A stretch of DNA of 64,000 bases from Litoreibacter ascidiaceicola (GCF_900129235.1 NZ_FQUV01000009.1:56961-120960); one strand, 5' to 3'; counted from the first letter of the stretch, positions 34,803 to 44,999 are shown. Made by a program: numbers and translations. Notes: generated from the letters alone by a model not told the origin.

Positions 34803-37167
34803 TAAAACCGGCGACGAGACCCTCGACACCCGCACATTGACGCCAGACTGGTATGCTCGTGAGACACGCCTCGCGCATATGCTGCCTTATGTCAGTTTGG
34901 TCGATGATCAAACAGTACGCACGCGGGTCAACGAGCTGTTTCAATGTATCCGTCTGGATGGGGTGAACAGCTACACGACCGACGATGCTTACCTCGACAA
35001 GGTCACGTCCCTCTTTGCACGTATCGTCGCGCAGCTGGGGCCAGAGTTCAGCTACTACGTCCACAAGGTGTCGAAAGCGATCGCGCCGGAATTGGAGCCC
35101 ATAGCTGACGACAGCTTGGCTGGCGAGGTGGATCGACTCTGGCGCGAGAAACTCGCCACCAGTGGCCTCCGAGACAAAACTCTGACACTCACGGTCATTC
35201 ATCGCCCGCCCCCGAAGAACTTTCTGCCGTTTCTCAATCACAGCGCGCCAGAACGGCTCAAGGAAGCGACCCAGAAACGCCTGCGCCGTCTTGGCGAGGC
35301 GGTGAATGTGTTTGTGTCAGGCCTGACAGATCTGAAGCCACGGGTTTTATCTGCAAAATCTGGCGAGTTGATCGGCTTTCTCAGCGCATTGAACACGGGT
35401 CAGGAACTGCCGCTCTACCCAGCCAACTCTTATGGGTTTCTGTCGTTCAACGTCGCCAATACCCGCGTAACCTTTTTTGAGGATCACTTTGAGCTTTCAG
35501 AAGGCGTCGTAGGCCACCGCTACGGCAAGAGTTTCACCATCGGGGAATATTCAGAGGCGACGTCCTGCACGATGTTTGACATGCTGAACCTGCCGGTCGA
35601 CATGATCGTCACCCATTCGTTCACGCCAATCAATTCCAACCTCATGGCAGGGCGGATCAAGCGCCAGAAACGACAGATGCAAGCCTCGCAGGATGCCGCC
35701 CTGTCACTGATGGAAGCGCTGGACATTGCCGCCGATGATCTCGAAGCCAAACGCCGGAGTTTTGGCGAACATCATATGGTTGTAACCATCTTCTGCGACA
35801 CGCTTGATGAGCTGCAGACGTTGAGCGCCGAGATCGTCAATGCAGCTGCCGCTGAAGGCGTGAAGATGATCGGCGAGCGGGTTGCTGCCAAGGCGCATTA
35901 TCTCAGCCAGCACCCCGGCAATCAGCCCAAGCGGGTTCGCGCCAGTGCCATCACCAATCGCAACTTTGCGGATTTCGCAGCGTTTCATCGCACACAACTC
36001 GGCAAAGGGGCGGGTGACGTGCCTTGGGGCAAAGTTATCACCATGCTGCCGACGCCCGAGCAAAGTGCCTATCGGTTTTCTTATCACGAGCAAGGCAGCC
36101 CAGACAAAGAGCCGACCAGCGGACACACTTTAATCATGGGGCGACCCGGATCGGGCAAATCTGTCCTCTCCGCCTTCCTTATGACCCAAGCCCGTCGAGC
36201 AGGCGCTCGGATCTTCGTCTTTGATTACCGTCTAGGTATGGAGATGGCGGTCCGTGCCAACGGGGGCAGCTATGCAGCATTGAAGGCTGGACAAGCCACC
36301 GGCCTCAACCCGCTTTGGACCGAGGTAGACAACCGCGGCACGGCTTGGCTCTCGGACTGGCTAGGCACCCTGCTCTACCGCGCGGACAAGCCACTAACGC
36401 CCGTTCAAACCAACCGCATCCAAGAAGTCGTGCGCCAAAACGCGAACGCCACCGATCCAGCTTTGCGCAATTGGAAGGACTTCGCTTCGCTCTTTGTCTC
36501 CACCGATGATGGCGGCGATTTGCACCAGCGACTGCTCGAGTGGACCAGCGACGGTCGCTACGGCTGGATATTTGGCCAGTCGCTAGAAGACACGTTCTCT
36601 CTCGAAGGCGATGTGGTCGGGTTTGATCTGACGGGTATTCTGGATTCTGAGTCCGAGAAAGAACGGATGGCCGTGCTCAGCTATCTGTTCCGCCGTGTGG
36701 AGCGTGAGATTGAGGACCGTCGCCCTACGATCATTGTCATTGATGAAGCCTGGAAGGCGCTGGACAACGTTTACTTTGCCGAACGCCTTTCAAACTGGCT
36801 GGTGACAGCGCGCAAGCAAAACACGGTCGCGGTGATGATGACGCAATACGCGAGCCAGTTAGAGCGCACCCGCACCGGCAAAACCATTGTCGAGGCGGTG
36901 CCCACGCAAATCCTGCTCCCCAACATCCGCGCCCATGCATCCGACTACGCGATGCTGAACCTCTTCGAGAAAGAACTCGATGTGTTGCTGAACACTGGCA
37001 GCAATTCGCGGTTGGCACTCATTCGCGACGACCAAGGTTCCATCGTCGTCGATGCCGATCTCAGTGCTTTGGGCGCTAATCTCACCATCCTGGGCGGCAT
37101 GGAAAAAGGTGAAGCCCTTGTTGGCGCTGACTACCGCGAACGACCGGACTTCTGGAGATTGACATGA
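34777..37167 (+). CDS. virB4: VirB4 conjugation ATPase
   Basis: 796 residues, full size. CagE/TrbE N-terminal domain, then the ATPase: Walker A GRPGSGKS near residue 454, Walker B IIVIDEAWKAL near 656, and TQYASQLERT near 688. It powers pilin extraction and channel assembly. Starts 26 bases inside virB3; the stop overlaps the lipoprotein ATG. Confidence 0.95.
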   Translation: MAATAMHLDKTGDETLDTRTLTPDWYARETRLAHMLPYVSLVDDQTVRTRVNELFQCIRLDGVNSYTTDDAYLDKVTSLFARIVAQLGPEFSYYVHKVSKAIAPELEPIADDSLAGEVDRLWREKLATSGLRDKTLTLTVIHRPPPKNFLPFLNHSAPERLKEATQKRLRRLGEAVNVFVSGLTDLKPRVLSAKSGELIGFLSALNTGQELPLYPANSYGFLSFNVANTRVTFFEDHFELSEGVVGHRYGKSFTIGEYSEATSCTMFDMLNLPVDMIVTHSFTPINSNLMAGRIKRQKRQMQASQDAALSLMEALDIAADDLEAKRRSFGEHHMVVTIFCDTLDELQTLSAEIVNAAAAEGVKMIGERVAAKAHYLSQHPGNQPKRVRASAITNRNFADFAAFHRTQLGKGAGDVPWGKVITMLPTPEQSAYRFSYHEQGSPDKEPTSGHTLIMGRPGSGKSVLSAFLMTQARRAGARIFVFDYRLGMEMAVRANGGSYAALKAGQATGLNPLWTEVDNRGTAWLSDWLGTLLYRADKPLTPVQTNRIQEVVRQNANATDPALRNWKDFASLFVSTDDGGDLHQRLLEWTSDGRYGWIFGQSLEDTFSLEGDVVGFDLTGILDSESEKERMAVLSYLFRRVEREIEDRRPTIIVIDEAWKALDNVYFAERLSNWLVTARKQNTVAVMMTQYASQLERTRTGKTIVEAVPTQILLPNIRAHASDYAMLNLFEKELDVLLNTGSNSRLALIRDDQGSIVVDADLSALGANLTILGGMEKGEALVGADYRERPDFWRLT

Positions 37168-37331
37168 CGAAATTACTGATCCTGATCTGCGCACTTGGTG
37201 TGCTCGCATCCTGCGCACAATACCAAGAGCCGCAAGCGAACTGCTTCACTTTCTTGGCTGCTGTTGCACCGGTAGAACCGGATTGCATCTTCACGCCGGT
37301 CAACAGATTGGAGGGCGACATTGAAGTCTAG
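37164..37331 (+). CDS. VirB7-like small lipoprotein
   Basis: 55 residues. The signal ends VLASC-A, a lipobox with the lipidated Cys at residue 17. Two more Cys (ANCF, PDCIF) follow. Size and position fit VirB7, which tethers VirB9 at the outer membrane, though VirB7 proteins share little sequence. It overlaps virB4 by four bases and the next gene by eleven. Confidence 0.65.
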   Translation: MTKLLILICALGVLASCAQYQEPQANCFTFLAAVAPVEPDCIFTPVNRLEGDIEV

Positions 37332-38475
37332 CCTTCCCCTTCTTTTCTGGCTCTCAACCGCAGTCAGCTTCGTGCATGCCCAAGGTGTGCCGACCAATGA
37401 TAGTGGGCTAACAATACGCGACATCGTGGAAACCGGCGATCGGGAGATTGATCTCGCGACCCAAGCCGACAAGCTGTCCGTGCGCGAAATCATTGCCGAG
37501 ATTGAGCGGGAGCAATTAGCGACGCTGGAACGTATTCTGGATGCCCAAACCAGCTTTGGCGGTCAGGGCATGCCTGCGATGGTGTCCGGCTTGGACTCTG
37601 GAAGTGGTGATCCTACCCGGTCGGTGGAGGCCGTTTATGGCTCAGGCGAGGTTGATCCCAATCCCGCGGGGACGCAGATGTTTGGCGATGCGGCCCAGAA
37701 TATCGAACAACTCATTATCCGCGTCGCTCAAGAGACCAGCGGCTTTGCGGGTGTAGGGCGTGCCGGACTCTCTCCCGTCCAATGGCGCGCCCTTCTTCAA
37801 GCCCTGATTTGGCAGGAAAGTCGTTTTACCATCGGTGCGCGTTCCCCGGTTGGCGCGTTTGGCCTGACCCAAATCATGCCGGGCACAGCGAGCGATCTCG
37901 GCATCAATCCAGAATACTATGACAGCCCCTATTTGCAGGTGCATGGCGGCGCGCGGTACTTGGCCACGCAACTTAACACCTTTGATGGCAACATCATCAA
38001 CGCACTTGCCGCCTACAATGCAGGGCCGGGCCGCGTGTTTGAATACAGCGGAGTTCCACCGTTTCGCGAAACCCAGCACTACGTCACTGTCATTCCCGAA
38101 CGCTACAATCTCTATCTCAGCCGGATCGGCGGTATCGAAGCCTTGGGAACAATCGATCCAGCGCTACTGGCCAATGCCAACCTCTCCATCACAGGGCATG
38201 GCGCTGCTTTTTACGGAAACAATTCTCCTACTGCCATCAGACAGGCAGCCCTGCGGATCCGTGACATCGTGGAGCGGATTTCCGAGACGGAGGATGTGCA
38301 GGAAAGCATGGCGCTCAACACCTACGCCCGCGCGGAACTTGTGCGCCTTGTCGCGGCACGCATTCGCCTGCAAGCGGCAAGAACACGGGCCATGAGCGCG
38401 GTTGAACTGGCCCAAGCCTCCGCCCGCATGGCCGAAGGCAACTTTATGAATTTCACAATCGAGGAGTTGGACTGA
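37321..38475 (+). CDS. Lytic transglycosylase with VirB5-like ends
   Basis: 384 residues from a TTG start. Signal peptide ends VHA-QG. Residues about 20-130 are helical (REIIAEIEREQLATLERIL), then an SLT domain at about 150-260 (catalytic Glu in WQESRFTIGARS, GAFGLTQIMPGTASDLG, YNAGPGRVFEYSG). The C-terminal 90 residues (ESMALNTYARAELVRL ending NFMNFTIEELD) align with the C terminus of the VirB5 that follows (ESVDLNTRVTAELAIAL ending RFMDFTLPELS). So the enzyme is set into a VirB5-like frame. Confidence 0.8.
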   Translation: MKSSLPLLFWLSTAVSFVHAQGVPTNDSGLTIRDIVETGDREIDLATQADKLSVREIIAEIEREQLATLERILDAQTSFGGQGMPAMVSGLDSGSGDPTRSVEAVYGSGEVDPNPAGTQMFGDAAQNIEQLIIRVAQETSGFAGVGRAGLSPVQWRALLQALIWQESRFTIGARSPVGAFGLTQIMPGTASDLGINPEYYDSPYLQVHGGARYLATQLNTFDGNIINALAAYNAGPGRVFEYSGVPPFRETQHYVTVIPERYNLYLSRIGGIEALGTIDPALLANANLSITGHGAAFYGNNSPTAIRQAALRIRDIVERISETEDVQESMALNTYARAELVRLVAARIRLQAARTRAMSAVELAQASARMAEGNFMNFTIEELD

Positions 38476-39290
38476 TGCGAAGATCAAATTGGCTTTTGAG
38501 GACTGCTCTGGTTGGTACGCTTGCTATGGGGTTCCACGCGACTTCACGTTCCTCGGCGGCCGCCCAAGGCGTTCCTGTGGTCGACACCCAGAATATCGCC
38601 CAAAATATCCAGCAACTCCGGCAGATGATCGAAGACGAGATTTTGCAAAACGAGCAGTTGGTGCAGCTTCGTGAACAACTCGCCACCCTCACGGACCAAC
38701 TCGCGGAGCTGCAACGCACCTATGAGGCCCTGACCCGTCTCGCCGAGCTGCCTGAAATCATCCGCACGCAGATGGAGGATGAACTCAACGGCCTTTTGGA
38801 CCAAGAGTTTGGCGATATCATCGCGACCATCGAAGCCATCAAGAACGGGGACTTTTCTGGCCTGTCCGGGTCGGGCGCAGGCGAAATCGAAACCCAGATG
38901 GACCGCGTTCTGGCTGACCTTGGGTTTGACGACGATACGCTCTCGGAAATGGCCAGCAGCGGGAACGCAAGCGCCAACCGGATTGCGACCCAAGCCACGA
39001 CTGGCGCGCTGGTCTCGGCCGCGGCGCAAAACAGCTACGGCGATGCAGGCCAATCGCTTGAACGCGTTGATCGGCTGGTCGGTCTGATCGACGACATGGA
39101 TGAGTTGAAGGAAAGCGTCGATCTCAACACGCGTGTGACGGCAGAACTTGCTATTGCGCTTGTTGCCATGTGGCAGCTTGAAGCCATTCAAACCGTCGGT
39201 GACGGCACCGGTGGTGTGATCGATGCCGCAACCATCGCTGAAGAGCAGCGGTTCATGGATTTCACCTTGCCTGAACTCAGCGCTGATTGA
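38475..39290 (+). CDS. virB5: VirB5 minor pilin
   Basis: 271 residues: signal peptide, long helical bundle with coiled-coil heptads (LREQLATLTDQLAELQRTYEAL), and the QRFMDFTLPEL terminus of VirB5/TrbJ proteins. It sits at the pilus tip and helps contact recipients. TGATG overlap with the gene before. Confidence 0.85.
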   Translation: MRRSNWLLRTALVGTLAMGFHATSRSSAAAQGVPVVDTQNIAQNIQQLRQMIEDEILQNEQLVQLREQLATLTDQLAELQRTYEALTRLAELPEIIRTQMEDELNGLLDQEFGDIIATIEAIKNGDFSGLSGSGAGEIETQMDRVLADLGFDDDTLSEMASSGNASANRIATQATTGALVSAAAQNSYGDAGQSLERVDRLVGLIDDMDELKESVDLNTRVTAELAIALVAMWQLEAIQTVGDGTGGVIDAATIAEEQRFMDFTLPELSAD

Positions 39291-39306
39291 ACCTGAGGTA
39301 TGATGC

Positions 39307-39960
39307 GTGGCGAGTGAGCAAGAAATCATTGAAGAAGAACTAGTCTACGGTGCCCTTCGCCGTGAGCGGACTTGGCAACGGCTCGGCCTCATGGGGCTGA
39401 TCTTTGGCATCTTGGGTTGTCTGAGTGCGGCGGCTGTTGCACTGCTCGATGTCGATCCACCACCCGTCGTCGTGCCCTATGATCCTGCGACCGGCTTTGC
39501 ACTTCCCGAGGTCTCTGTCGGAGCCACCACAGTTACGGAAAACCAAGCCATTATCGAAGCGGAAGTGTTTCGCTACATCAGTGATCGCGAGGTCTACAAC
39601 CAACTCGACAATGATGTGCGTGTGCGCAGTGTTTTGCGGCGATCCGACGGCGCAGCCGAAGCCTCACTTCGCCAAATTTGGAACAGCGCCAATGCGGACT
39701 ACCCGCCCACGCTTTATGGCACGAGCGGTCGGTTGGACGTCGAAGTCCTGAGCATCAACCGGATCGGCATCAATCGTGCCACAGTGCGGCTGCGCAAGCG
39801 CCTCAACTCAATCAATGGCGTCCAGACCGGCCTGTTCACCGCCACGCTGCTGTTTGAGTTCAGACCCGAGGCGAGCCGCTCCATTGATCAGGTTTGGTCC
39901 AATCCCTTTGGCTTCACCGTGCTGGAATATTCCATCCGCTCCGACAGATTGGAGAATTAG
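39307..39960 (+). CDS. virB8: VirB8 inner-membrane scaffold
   Basis: 217 residues from a GTG. A single transmembrane helix near residues 25-47 and a periplasmic NTF2-like domain with RSDRLEN end typical of VirB8. It nucleates the core complex. Two bases separate it from virB9. Confidence 0.88.
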   Translation: MASEQEIIEEELVYGALRRERTWQRLGLMGLIFGILGCLSAAAVALLDVDPPPVVVPYDPATGFALPEVSVGATTVTENQAIIEAEVFRYISDREVYNQLDNDVRVRSVLRRSDGAAEASLRQIWNSANADYPPTLYGTSGRLDVEVLSINRIGINRATVRLRKRLNSINGVQTGLFTATLLFEFRPEASRSIDQVWSNPFGFTVLEYSIRSDRLEN

Positions 39961-39961
39961 T

Positions 39962-40657
39962 TTGTTAATCAAGTATTTCGTTTCGCTGCTGGTTATCCTA
40001 TTGCCCAGCATTGTCTTGGCCGAAGCCATTCCACGTGGCGGTCCAAATGACAGCCGCGTCCGGCTCGCGACCTATCAAGAGGCTCAAGTCTATCGTCTGA
40101 ACGTATCACTAACACATGTCACCACCATTGAATTTGGTGAGGGGGAAAGCATCCGTTCGATCATTGCAGGCGACACAGAAGGCTTTGAGATTGATGGCGT
40201 TCCTGGGGGACAGGCCTTCGCGATCAAACCCATTGCGCGCGGGGTTCATACCAATGTGACGGTCTACACCAATCGCCGTAGCTACTACTTCAACGTCCAA
40301 GAGGTCCAAAGCACCACGTTCTATGTGGTCCAGTTTCGTTATCCCGATGATGACGCGCGGCCAACCCGCGCAATTGCGAGCCAAGCCCCCAACTATAACT
40401 ACGGGGCCAGCACGCAATCTGAGTTCACTCCGACGCGCGTTTGGGATGACGGGACGTTTACGTATTTCGCGTTTCCCCGAAATGCGCCTGTGCCAGCCAT
40501 CTTCCGATACTCCAGTGGCCGTGAGCGCACGGTAAACACGCAAGCCGCTGAGGACGGTGTGATCCGCGTCTCAGGCGTGAACACGCAGTGGGTGTTGCGT
40601 CTCGGTGATGAGTTGGTTTGCATTCAGGCGACCCCACCAGCAGGGGCGTCATCATGA
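39962..40657 (+). CDS. virB9: VirB9 outer-membrane complex protein
   Basis: 231 residues from the TTG at 39962, which starts a signal peptide ending VLA-EA. N-terminal beta domain and C-terminal VirB7-binding domain (VWDDGTFTYFAFP near residue 160). Part of the core channel. Confidence 0.9.
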   Translation: MLIKYFVSLLVILLPSIVLAEAIPRGGPNDSRVRLATYQEAQVYRLNVSLTHVTTIEFGEGESIRSIIAGDTEGFEIDGVPGGQAFAIKPIARGVHTNVTVYTNRRSYYFNVQEVQSTTFYVVQFRYPDDDARPTRAIASQAPNYNYGASTQSEFTPTRVWDDGTFTYFAFPRNAPVPAIFRYSSGRERTVNTQAAEDGVIRVSGVNTQWVLRLGDELVCIQATPPAGASS

Positions 40658-42048
40658 GCAATTCAGAGGACCCAGAGCTCGAAAAACGCCTCGCCGCACT
40701 AGAAAAGGGCGGAAATCGCGGGGGTTCACCTAAGGCTAGACGCTCGCCCCTTCTTGCCCTCATCGTCGTCGCACTCGTTGGTGCCGGTGGCGCCGTTCTC
40801 TACATGACATCCGGACCAGATGAGGAAACGTCTCTCCCAACAGCCACACCTGATGTGTTTCAGAACGAAGGTGATGGATTCGGGGCTATTGAGGCCATCC
40901 CCCCTCCCCCTGCCCCGGAAACTCAGATTGTCGTGGCCCCTGCCGTGCCTTCGGAACCTAATGCGGAACTCCTCGCTCAGCTGGCCGCCCTTCAGGCGCA
41001 AATCGAAGAATTGCGCAATGCGCCGGAACCGGTGGTAGAAGAAGATACAGCGGCTGCAGACGCCATTGATGGGCTAACAGCTCAGATCGCAGCATTGCAA
41101 ACTGCGACCCAAGCAGCCCAACAGCTGTTTCAGGATGAGCTGGCAGCACGTGATCGCGAGCTCGAACAAATCCGTATGGACTTGGAGCTGGCCCAACTTG
41201 AGGCCAATCGGCCAGTGCCTGCGCCAGTTCCTATCGGACCGTCTGAGGAAGATCTTCTTGCGCGAGAGGCAGAACGGTTGCGCCGTGAAGAGGAGGCACG
41301 TCGTATGGCGGATCTTGAGCGCCGCGCGGCAGAAGAACGTGCGTTTCAAGATCGCCGCGTTACCTCCCCTACGATTGCATTTGGTGGAACGTCAGGAGCG
41401 AATGAAACACCGCTTGCCGAGCGCACATTCGGCGAAGTGACTGATTTTGTCCTGAACGGCGCGTTGCCGACCTCCGTCACCCAAGCACAGGTGATAGCCA
41501 ATCCTTCCAACACCATCATTCAAGGCACGATGATTCAGGCTGTCATGGAAACGGCACTCGACAGCTCCTTACCCGGTCAAACCCGCGCCGTCGTCTCCGA
41601 AGATGTCTTCAGCTTTGACGGGTCGCGCCTTCTCATCCCACGCGGGTCGCGCCTGATTGGGCGCTATCGCTCGGGGCTAGATATTGCACAGCAGCGCGTT
41701 ACCATCGCTTGGGACCGCATCATCCTGCCAGACAATCAAACCATCCAGATCAGCTCCTTCGGCGGCGACGAATTGGGACGCTCCGGCGTGACCGGCTTCG
41801 TGGACACGCGCTTTGCGGAGCGGTTTGGCTCTGCAGCTCTGATTTCGCTCATCTCGGCGGCCCCAAGTGCCGCAGCTGCTTCTGTTAATGATGAGGCGAC
41901 GGCGGATGTTCTCGAAGACGTTGGTGATGATCTGGCCGATGCGACTGACAGCGTGATCAGCGACTACCTCTCCATCGGTCCCGTCATCTACGTCAACCAA
42001 GGCGCCCGCGTCACCGTCATGGTTGACCGCGATCTGGAGATCTTTTGA
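40654..42048 (+). CDS. virB10: VirB10 channel protein
   Basis: 464 residues: one transmembrane helix near 33-53, a proline-rich and coiled-coil spacer (AALQAQIEELRNAPEP, AREAERLRREEEARRMADLERR), then the TrbI barrel domain (SRLLIPRGSRLIGRYRSG near residue 327). It spans both membranes. ATGA overlap with virB9. Confidence 0.92.
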   Translation: MSNSEDPELEKRLAALEKGGNRGGSPKARRSPLLALIVVALVGAGGAVLYMTSGPDEETSLPTATPDVFQNEGDGFGAIEAIPPPPAPETQIVVAPAVPSEPNAELLAQLAALQAQIEELRNAPEPVVEEDTAAADAIDGLTAQIAALQTATQAAQQLFQDELAARDRELEQIRMDLELAQLEANRPVPAPVPIGPSEEDLLAREAERLRREEEARRMADLERRAAEERAFQDRRVTSPTIAFGGTSGANETPLAERTFGEVTDFVLNGALPTSVTQAQVIANPSNTIIQGTMIQAVMETALDSSLPGQTRAVVSEDVFSFDGSRLLIPRGSRLIGRYRSGLDIAQQRVTIAWDRIILPDNQTIQISSFGGDELGRSGVTGFVDTRFAERFGSAALISLISAAPSAAAASVNDEATADVLEDVGDDLADATDSVISDYLSIGPVIYVNQGARVTVMVDRDLEIF

Positions 42049-42052
42049 TCCT

Positions 42053-43039
42053 ATGTCGCTGAGCTATCTTCAAACCTCACTTGATAAGCTGGACGCCGCG
42101 TCCCGCGAAGATGTCATCGAGATTTGCATCAACCCCGACGGCACCTGCTGGGGAGAATTCCAGGGCGATCACTTCATGCGTCTTCTGGATCAATCGCTCA
42201 CGGAAACTGAGGTTAAAGACTTGGGCAATCAGATTGCCTCCAGCGCAAACACCACCATGAGTAAAGACAGGCCCATTGTATCGGTCTCGATTGCCTATCG
42301 CGATCGCCCAATCCGCGCGCAGGTCATCACGCCGCCTGCCGTAATGTCGGCCATGTCGATCAGCTTGCGGTTTTTCTCAAGTCTCTCCCTTGAAAAAATT
42401 GAACTGTCGTTTCTGTTTGGCAAAGAACGCAAGCTCGAAGAGCTGCGGCAGGAGAAGACCCAGGAATTGCGCGCAGTCGTGGCGTCAGGCGTGATCGACG
42501 ATGCGCTGGCCTTTTGCGTTGAGAATAGGCTCAACATGATCGTCTCGGGTGGCACATCGACGGGCAAAACCGTGGCAGCCCGCAAAATTCTCTCCCATGT
42601 CGGCATCGAGGAACGGATCATCACGATCGAGGAGGCTGCCGAGCTTCTGCCCGCGCAACCAAACGTGGTGACGCTTATTGCCAACCGCGATGCCGAGTTC
42701 CAAACCGCCGACGTGCTTCTCACCGCAACGCTGCGCATGCGGCCAGACCGGATCATTCTTGGCGAGGTGCGCGGTAAAGAGGCCATGACCTTCTTGGAAG
42801 CCATCAACACGGGTCACGGCGGATCAATGACCACGCTACATGCCGAAACCCCGCAACTGGCGGTGCAGCGATTGGCAATCGCCGCCCTCAAGACGGAGAT
42901 CCCAATGACCTATGCGGACATGGTGCGATACATCGAAAATTCCATCGACGTGATTATCCAAACCGGGCGTCACAACGGCGGGCGCGGCATCACCGAATTC
43001 TACCTCCCCGGCATGGAACAGATTGGAGCATCCGCATGA
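42053..43039 (+). CDS. virB11: VirB11 secretion ATPase
   Basis: 328 residues. Walker A GGTSTGKT near residue 166, Asp box ITIEEAAELLP, Walker B-like RPDRIILGEVRG near 233, and NTGHGGSMTTLHAE (His box). Hexameric ATPase on the cytoplasmic side. Four bases behind virB10. Confidence 0.93.
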   Translation: MSLSYLQTSLDKLDAASREDVIEICINPDGTCWGEFQGDHFMRLLDQSLTETEVKDLGNQIASSANTTMSKDRPIVSVSIAYRDRPIRAQVITPPAVMSAMSISLRFFSSLSLEKIELSFLFGKERKLEELRQEKTQELRAVVASGVIDDALAFCVENRLNMIVSGGTSTGKTVAARKILSHVGIEERIITIEEAAELLPAQPNVVTLIANRDAEFQTADVLLTATLRMRPDRIILGEVRGKEAMTFLEAINTGHGGSMTTLHAETPQLAVQRLAIAALKTEIPMTYADMVRYIENSIDVIIQTGRHNGGRGITEFYLPGMEQIGASA

Positions 43040-43239
43040 AAACCTATGAATACGAGATCCTGTCGTTCCCGATGAATCGCAAAAACAGCCTGATCGAGAT
43101 GCAGGCCGCGTTGAATGCGAAGGGCCAGCTCGGGTGGGAGGTCATCTCAATCAGCTCTTCCGAATTTGCCAATATCGGGCACACAGCTTTCCTAAAACGC
43201 GAAACCTCCGAAAGCGCAGATGTTGGAGGCACGCGATGA
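43036..43239 (+). CDS. DUF4177-like small protein
   Basis: 67 residues beginning KTYEYEILSFPMNRKNSLIEMQAALNAKG (read in two parts: KTYEYEILSFPMNR and KNSLIEMQAALNAKG) with GWEVISIS after it, the DUF4177 pattern. ATGA overlaps with the genes on both sides show it is translated with the operon. Function unknown. Confidence 0.7.
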   Translation: MKTYEYEILSFPMNRKNSLIEMQAALNAKGQLGWEVISISSSEFANIGHTAFLKRETSESADVGGTR

Positions 43240-43649
43240 AGCATCGGATTGTCCGACTCACTTGGCTTACCGTTGTTTTGGGACTGATCGCTGCGCCCTT
43301 GATGGCGGAGCGTAATCGGATCCCCAGCCTCGAGAGCATTCCGGATGTCTGCTCTGAGCGCCCAGACGAGCCCGATTGGATGGAAAACATCGCGCTGCGA
43401 GACGCCTACCAGCGTGTCTTGGTCCAAGACATCTATCGGGCACAGAGCATGGAATGGATCGTTGAGACAGGGTCCTGCGATTGTTCTGTCCGTTTCCCGA
43501 CTTGGGACACAGCCGAAGACGCCTTCAGAAAAAACCACGCCGGTGCGGACCGTTCAGAAATGCTGCAAGCCTCGGACACCTACAACCGCCGTGCAAATGA
43601 ACTTCGACCTCAAGCCCAAGCGATCTGCGAAGCCGCAGGCAATTGGTAG
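43236..43649 (+). CDS. Secreted protein of the virB operon, unknown function
   Basis: 137 residues from the ATG at 43236. Signal peptide ends LMA-ER. Four Cys (DVCSE, SCDCSV, AICEA) and helical content suggest a small disulfide-stabilised periplasmic protein. The position before virB6 is where some systems keep an entry-exclusion or VirB7-like factor, but no similarity supports this. Confidence 0.65.
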   Translation: MKHRIVRLTWLTVVLGLIAAPLMAERNRIPSLESIPDVCSERPDEPDWMENIALRDAYQRVLVQDIYRAQSMEWIVETGSCDCSVRFPTWDTAEDAFRKNHAGADRSEMLQASDTYNRRANELRPQAQAICEAAGNW

Positions 43650-43661
43650 GGAAATCCTGAA

Positions 43662-44738
43662 ATGAGCGTTGTCACCTACTTCGTTGAAACCTCACAAGGC
43701 TATCTCGACACCGCCGCCGAAACGCAATTCGGATCGGTCGCCGCGACGGTTGGTACGCTGCTCGTCCTTGGAACAACGGTCGTCGTGATCTTCGTCTTTC
43801 TGAACATGATCTATCAGTACAAAGCGATGGACGGGCGAACGGCGTTCTGGCTTGCGGTCAAGATCGGGCTCATCGGGATATTTGCGACCAATTGGGTGCA
43901 GTTCAACGCACTATCATCCGCGATCCTCGCGGGGATCGACAGTATTGCCGGGGCGCTTGTCGCGTCCGTGGGCGGCGGCGTGCCCGGCCCTTCAGGCACA
44001 TTCGCCGAAGAATTTGACCGACTCATTGCCGAGCTAGGCGAATATCTGAATGCCGCAGGATCGGAACTCAATTGGATGGCGGGCGCAATGCTCGACATCG
44101 TTGGCGTGCTGATGTTGTCGATCCTTGGTGGGCTGGCGGCGTTCATACTGGTCGCGTCGCGTCTAATGATCGCCCTTCTGATTGGCATTGCGCCGATCAT
44201 GATATTCCTCACGCTATTTGATGTGACAAAAGACTATTTTGCACGCTGGCTGTCGGCACTAATATCGTTCGCAATCTATCCCATCGTTGTGGCAGGCGTC
44301 TTCGCAACCATCACAGGAGTCGCGTCAGCACTGATCGGAGAGCTTGGCGATCCTGAAGGAGCGACGAACATCGGAGCACTCATCCCGTTTTTTATGATGG
44401 TGCTTATGGCCAAGGGATTCATCATTGCCACTCCATTCATCGTAAGAGCGATTTCAGGGAATATCATGATGCCCGCCTTGTCTGGTGGTTTGGGCGGAAG
44501 CTACAGCTTTGCGCGCGCGGCGATGGGCAATCAGCAAGCTTACAATCGCTATCTCGTTGGGGGTGCAAGTGGGGCAGAATACGCCGCGCTCAGAGCGCGT
44601 CAGATGTTTGGAGTGCAACAAATGCCTCAACGGCCGGGGATGGCCAATGTGACACCCTCAGGGGGCAATCCTGCCTCTGGAACCGGATCGCAAATGCTGG
44701 CTCAGCTTGCGAGGCTTGGCAGATTGGGGAGAAGGTAG
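43662..44738 (+). CDS. virB6: VirB6 polytopic inner-membrane protein
   Basis: 358 residues with about six helices and the TrbL/VirB6 core (FDVTKDYFARWLSALISFAIYP, read as FDVTKDYFARW and LSALISFAIYP). The C-terminal 60 residues are Gln-, Gly- and Pro-rich. It forms the inner-membrane entry point. It ends the operon; no coupling protein or relaxase follows here. Confidence 0.88.
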   Translation: MSVVTYFVETSQGYLDTAAETQFGSVAATVGTLLVLGTTVVVIFVFLNMIYQYKAMDGRTAFWLAVKIGLIGIFATNWVQFNALSSAILAGIDSIAGALVASVGGGVPGPSGTFAEEFDRLIAELGEYLNAAGSELNWMAGAMLDIVGVLMLSILGGLAAFILVASRLMIALLIGIAPIMIFLTLFDVTKDYFARWLSALISFAIYPIVVAGVFATITGVASALIGELGDPEGATNIGALIPFFMMVLMAKGFIIATPFIVRAISGNIMMPALSGGLGGSYSFARAAMGNQQAYNRYLVGGASGAEYAALRARQMFGVQQMPQRPGMANVTPSGGNPASGTGSQMLAQLARLGRLGRR

Positions 44739-44999
44739 TGTAGAGCAGCCATTCGTACACAACGCAGCGAAGGTCTTAAGAGAGCCCCACCGGAACAATT
44801 GATTTTGTGCTGCGTGCACTCGCAGCATGGATATTGCGGCAATAGCGCAAAATCCTATGCCGCAGCGCCGCGAGAAAACTGGTCATTCATGCCAACCGCA
44901 GCGAATTCGAAACGCCCAAGGATCATGTCGCGGGACAAAGCAGACTCGTGCAGGTTCGGCTCTTGTTGAAGCAGCACTTCCAAAATTAGGTGATTTAGG

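Noticed and set aside
37919..38395. Alternative + frame inside the transglycosylase gene
   Set aside because: Out of frame with an SLT domain whose motifs are intact; composition is atypical.
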